Assembly: GCF_001438655.1 (NCBI RefSeq)
Contig: NZ_JQBR01000002.1
Span: forward strand, 180,201 to 244,200
Length of the DNA stretch: 64,000 nt
Source of the DNA: Pediococcus cellicola
Lineage (GTDB): Bacteria > Bacillota > Bacilli > Lactobacillales > Lactobacillaceae
Direction of reading: 5' to 3'
In this document: in pieces, positions 63,515 through 64,000 of the stretch
Layout: every line of letters begins with the position of its first letter
Position numbering within the stretch: the stretch's first letter is position 1
The notes under the pieces: generated by a model
The model's database searches: none
What the model saw: only the letters and a program-made list of their open reading frames with translations
Told to the model about the DNA's origin: nothing
Program-made: the position numbers and the translations under genes

Positions 63515-63550
63515 GTGGCGTCAAAATAGTCTGCTATTTTAATTGCCTTA

Positions 63551-63945
63551 GGACAGCTTCACAAAGCAAGCAAGTAAAAATAGACACACCTTCCGCGGGA
63601 TTACGATCCCGCATACGGTTCCGACTTTTTTGCTTTCCGCTGAGTCTGAGGACAGCTCCACAAATCAGTCAAAAAATATAAGCAAGGCTCCCAGCGGGAT
63701 GCAATCCCGCTTCCGCCTTACTGTTTCTCTATTTTTTCCACCGAGCATTAGGACAGCTTCACAAAGCAAGCAAGCAAAAATAGACACACCTTCCGCGGGA
63801 TTACGATCCCGCATACGGCTCTGACTTTTGGCTTTCCGCCGAGTCTGAGGACAGCTCCACAAATCAGTCAAAAAATATAAGCAAGGCTCCCAGCGGGATG
63901 CAATCCCGCTTCCGCCTTACTTATATTTTTTGACTACCGATTTGT
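63551..63945. repeat. Modular palindromic repeat array F with alternating unit types
   Basis: Units at 63551 and 63751 (type V, GGACAGCTTCACAAAGC) alternate with units at 63650 and 63849 (type VI, GGACAGCTCCACAAATCAG), so the array is V-VI-V-VI with a 200-bp higher-order period. In the last unit ACAAATC pairs with GATTTGT and TCAAAAAATATAAG with CTTATATTTTTTGA. The right arm overlaps the last codons of the next minus-strand gene. Confidence 0.92.
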
Positions 63946-64000
63946 TACGCTCACTAAATCTTTTTCCACCAACTTCTCCGCAATCTGCACCGTATTCCAG
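63934..64000 (-). CDS. C-terminal end of a minus-strand gene cut by the window
   Basis: The minus strand reads WNTVQIAEKLVEKDLVSVTN-R then TAG, a convincing protein end of 21 residues; the rest lies beyond the window. It cannot be assigned to a family from so little. Its last codons lie in the repeat F right arm. Confidence 0.55.
   Translation of the reverse strand, partial: WNTVQIAEKLVEKDLVSVTNR

Overview
The window looks like chromosome of a low-GC Gram-positive lactic acid bacterium of the Lactobacillaceae. It carries a phosphoketolase, an acetate kinase/phosphotransacetylase pair, a CoA-acylating acetaldehyde dehydrogenase, a TPP-riboswitch-controlled HMP (thiamine precursor) ABC transporter, TagE/GtfA-like glycosyltransferases, an HrcA CIRCE element and many AGGAGG-type ribosome binding sites. 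I cannot name the species from sequence alone. No rRNA, tRNA, intact prophage or complete insertion sequence was seen.

Layout. 1-6.5 kb: a cation/proton antiporter cut by the window edge, an alpha/beta hydrolase, a regulator, a methyltransferase-like protein, DedA and an L,D-transpeptidase operon. 6.5-8.8 kb: an AT-rich islet with an ABC-F protein and gene relics. 9.2-18.2 kb: UspA, an RluA-type synthase, a nitroreductase, phosphoketolase with a GntR regulator, a YbaK/EbsC deacylase, and a divergent MarR/RclA-like pair. 18.3-24 kb: two glycosyltransferases and acetaldehyde dehydrogenase with a Rex site. 24-36 kb: lipoprotein, aldo-keto reductases, Hsp20, P-type ATPase, CNNM protein, HAD phosphatase, NrdI. 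36-42 kb: three paralogous tyrosine phosphatases, a second copy of the alpha/beta hydrolase, an Spx-like protein and TspO. 42-48 kb: HicB-like protein, an MFS exporter and purine interconversion genes (purB, purA, guaC). 48-54.3 kb: YihY, a DHA2 exporter, PerR, and ackA-pta. 54.4-58.5 kb: nagB and the thiamine-precursor transporter. 58.6-64 kb: a cold-shock protein, a membrane-anchored nuclease operon and a second DHA2 exporter.

The most unusual content is a family of modular palindromic repeats at six loci (8.8, 25.3, 32.4, 41.7, 51.2 and 63.5 kb). Each unit has a conserved entry motif, a locus-specific left arm and a core of GCGGGAT-loop-ATCCCGC. Units are repeated in tandem every 94-107 bp, and only the last unit keeps the complementary right arm, so each array ends in a hairpin of about 90-100 nt. 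Four arrays lie between convergent genes, with the final hairpin abutting the stop codon of the minus-strand gene. At five of the six loci the DNA just right of the array is strongly enriched in C on the plus strand, whichever strand encodes the gene. The enrichment decays over several hundred bases. I do not recognise this as a described system.

Metabolically the window fits sugar breakdown through phosphoketolase to acetyl phosphate. Acetyl phosphate then goes to acetate and ATP through AckA, or to acetyl-CoA through Pta, and acetyl-CoA can be reduced by acetaldehyde dehydrogenase under redox (Rex) control.
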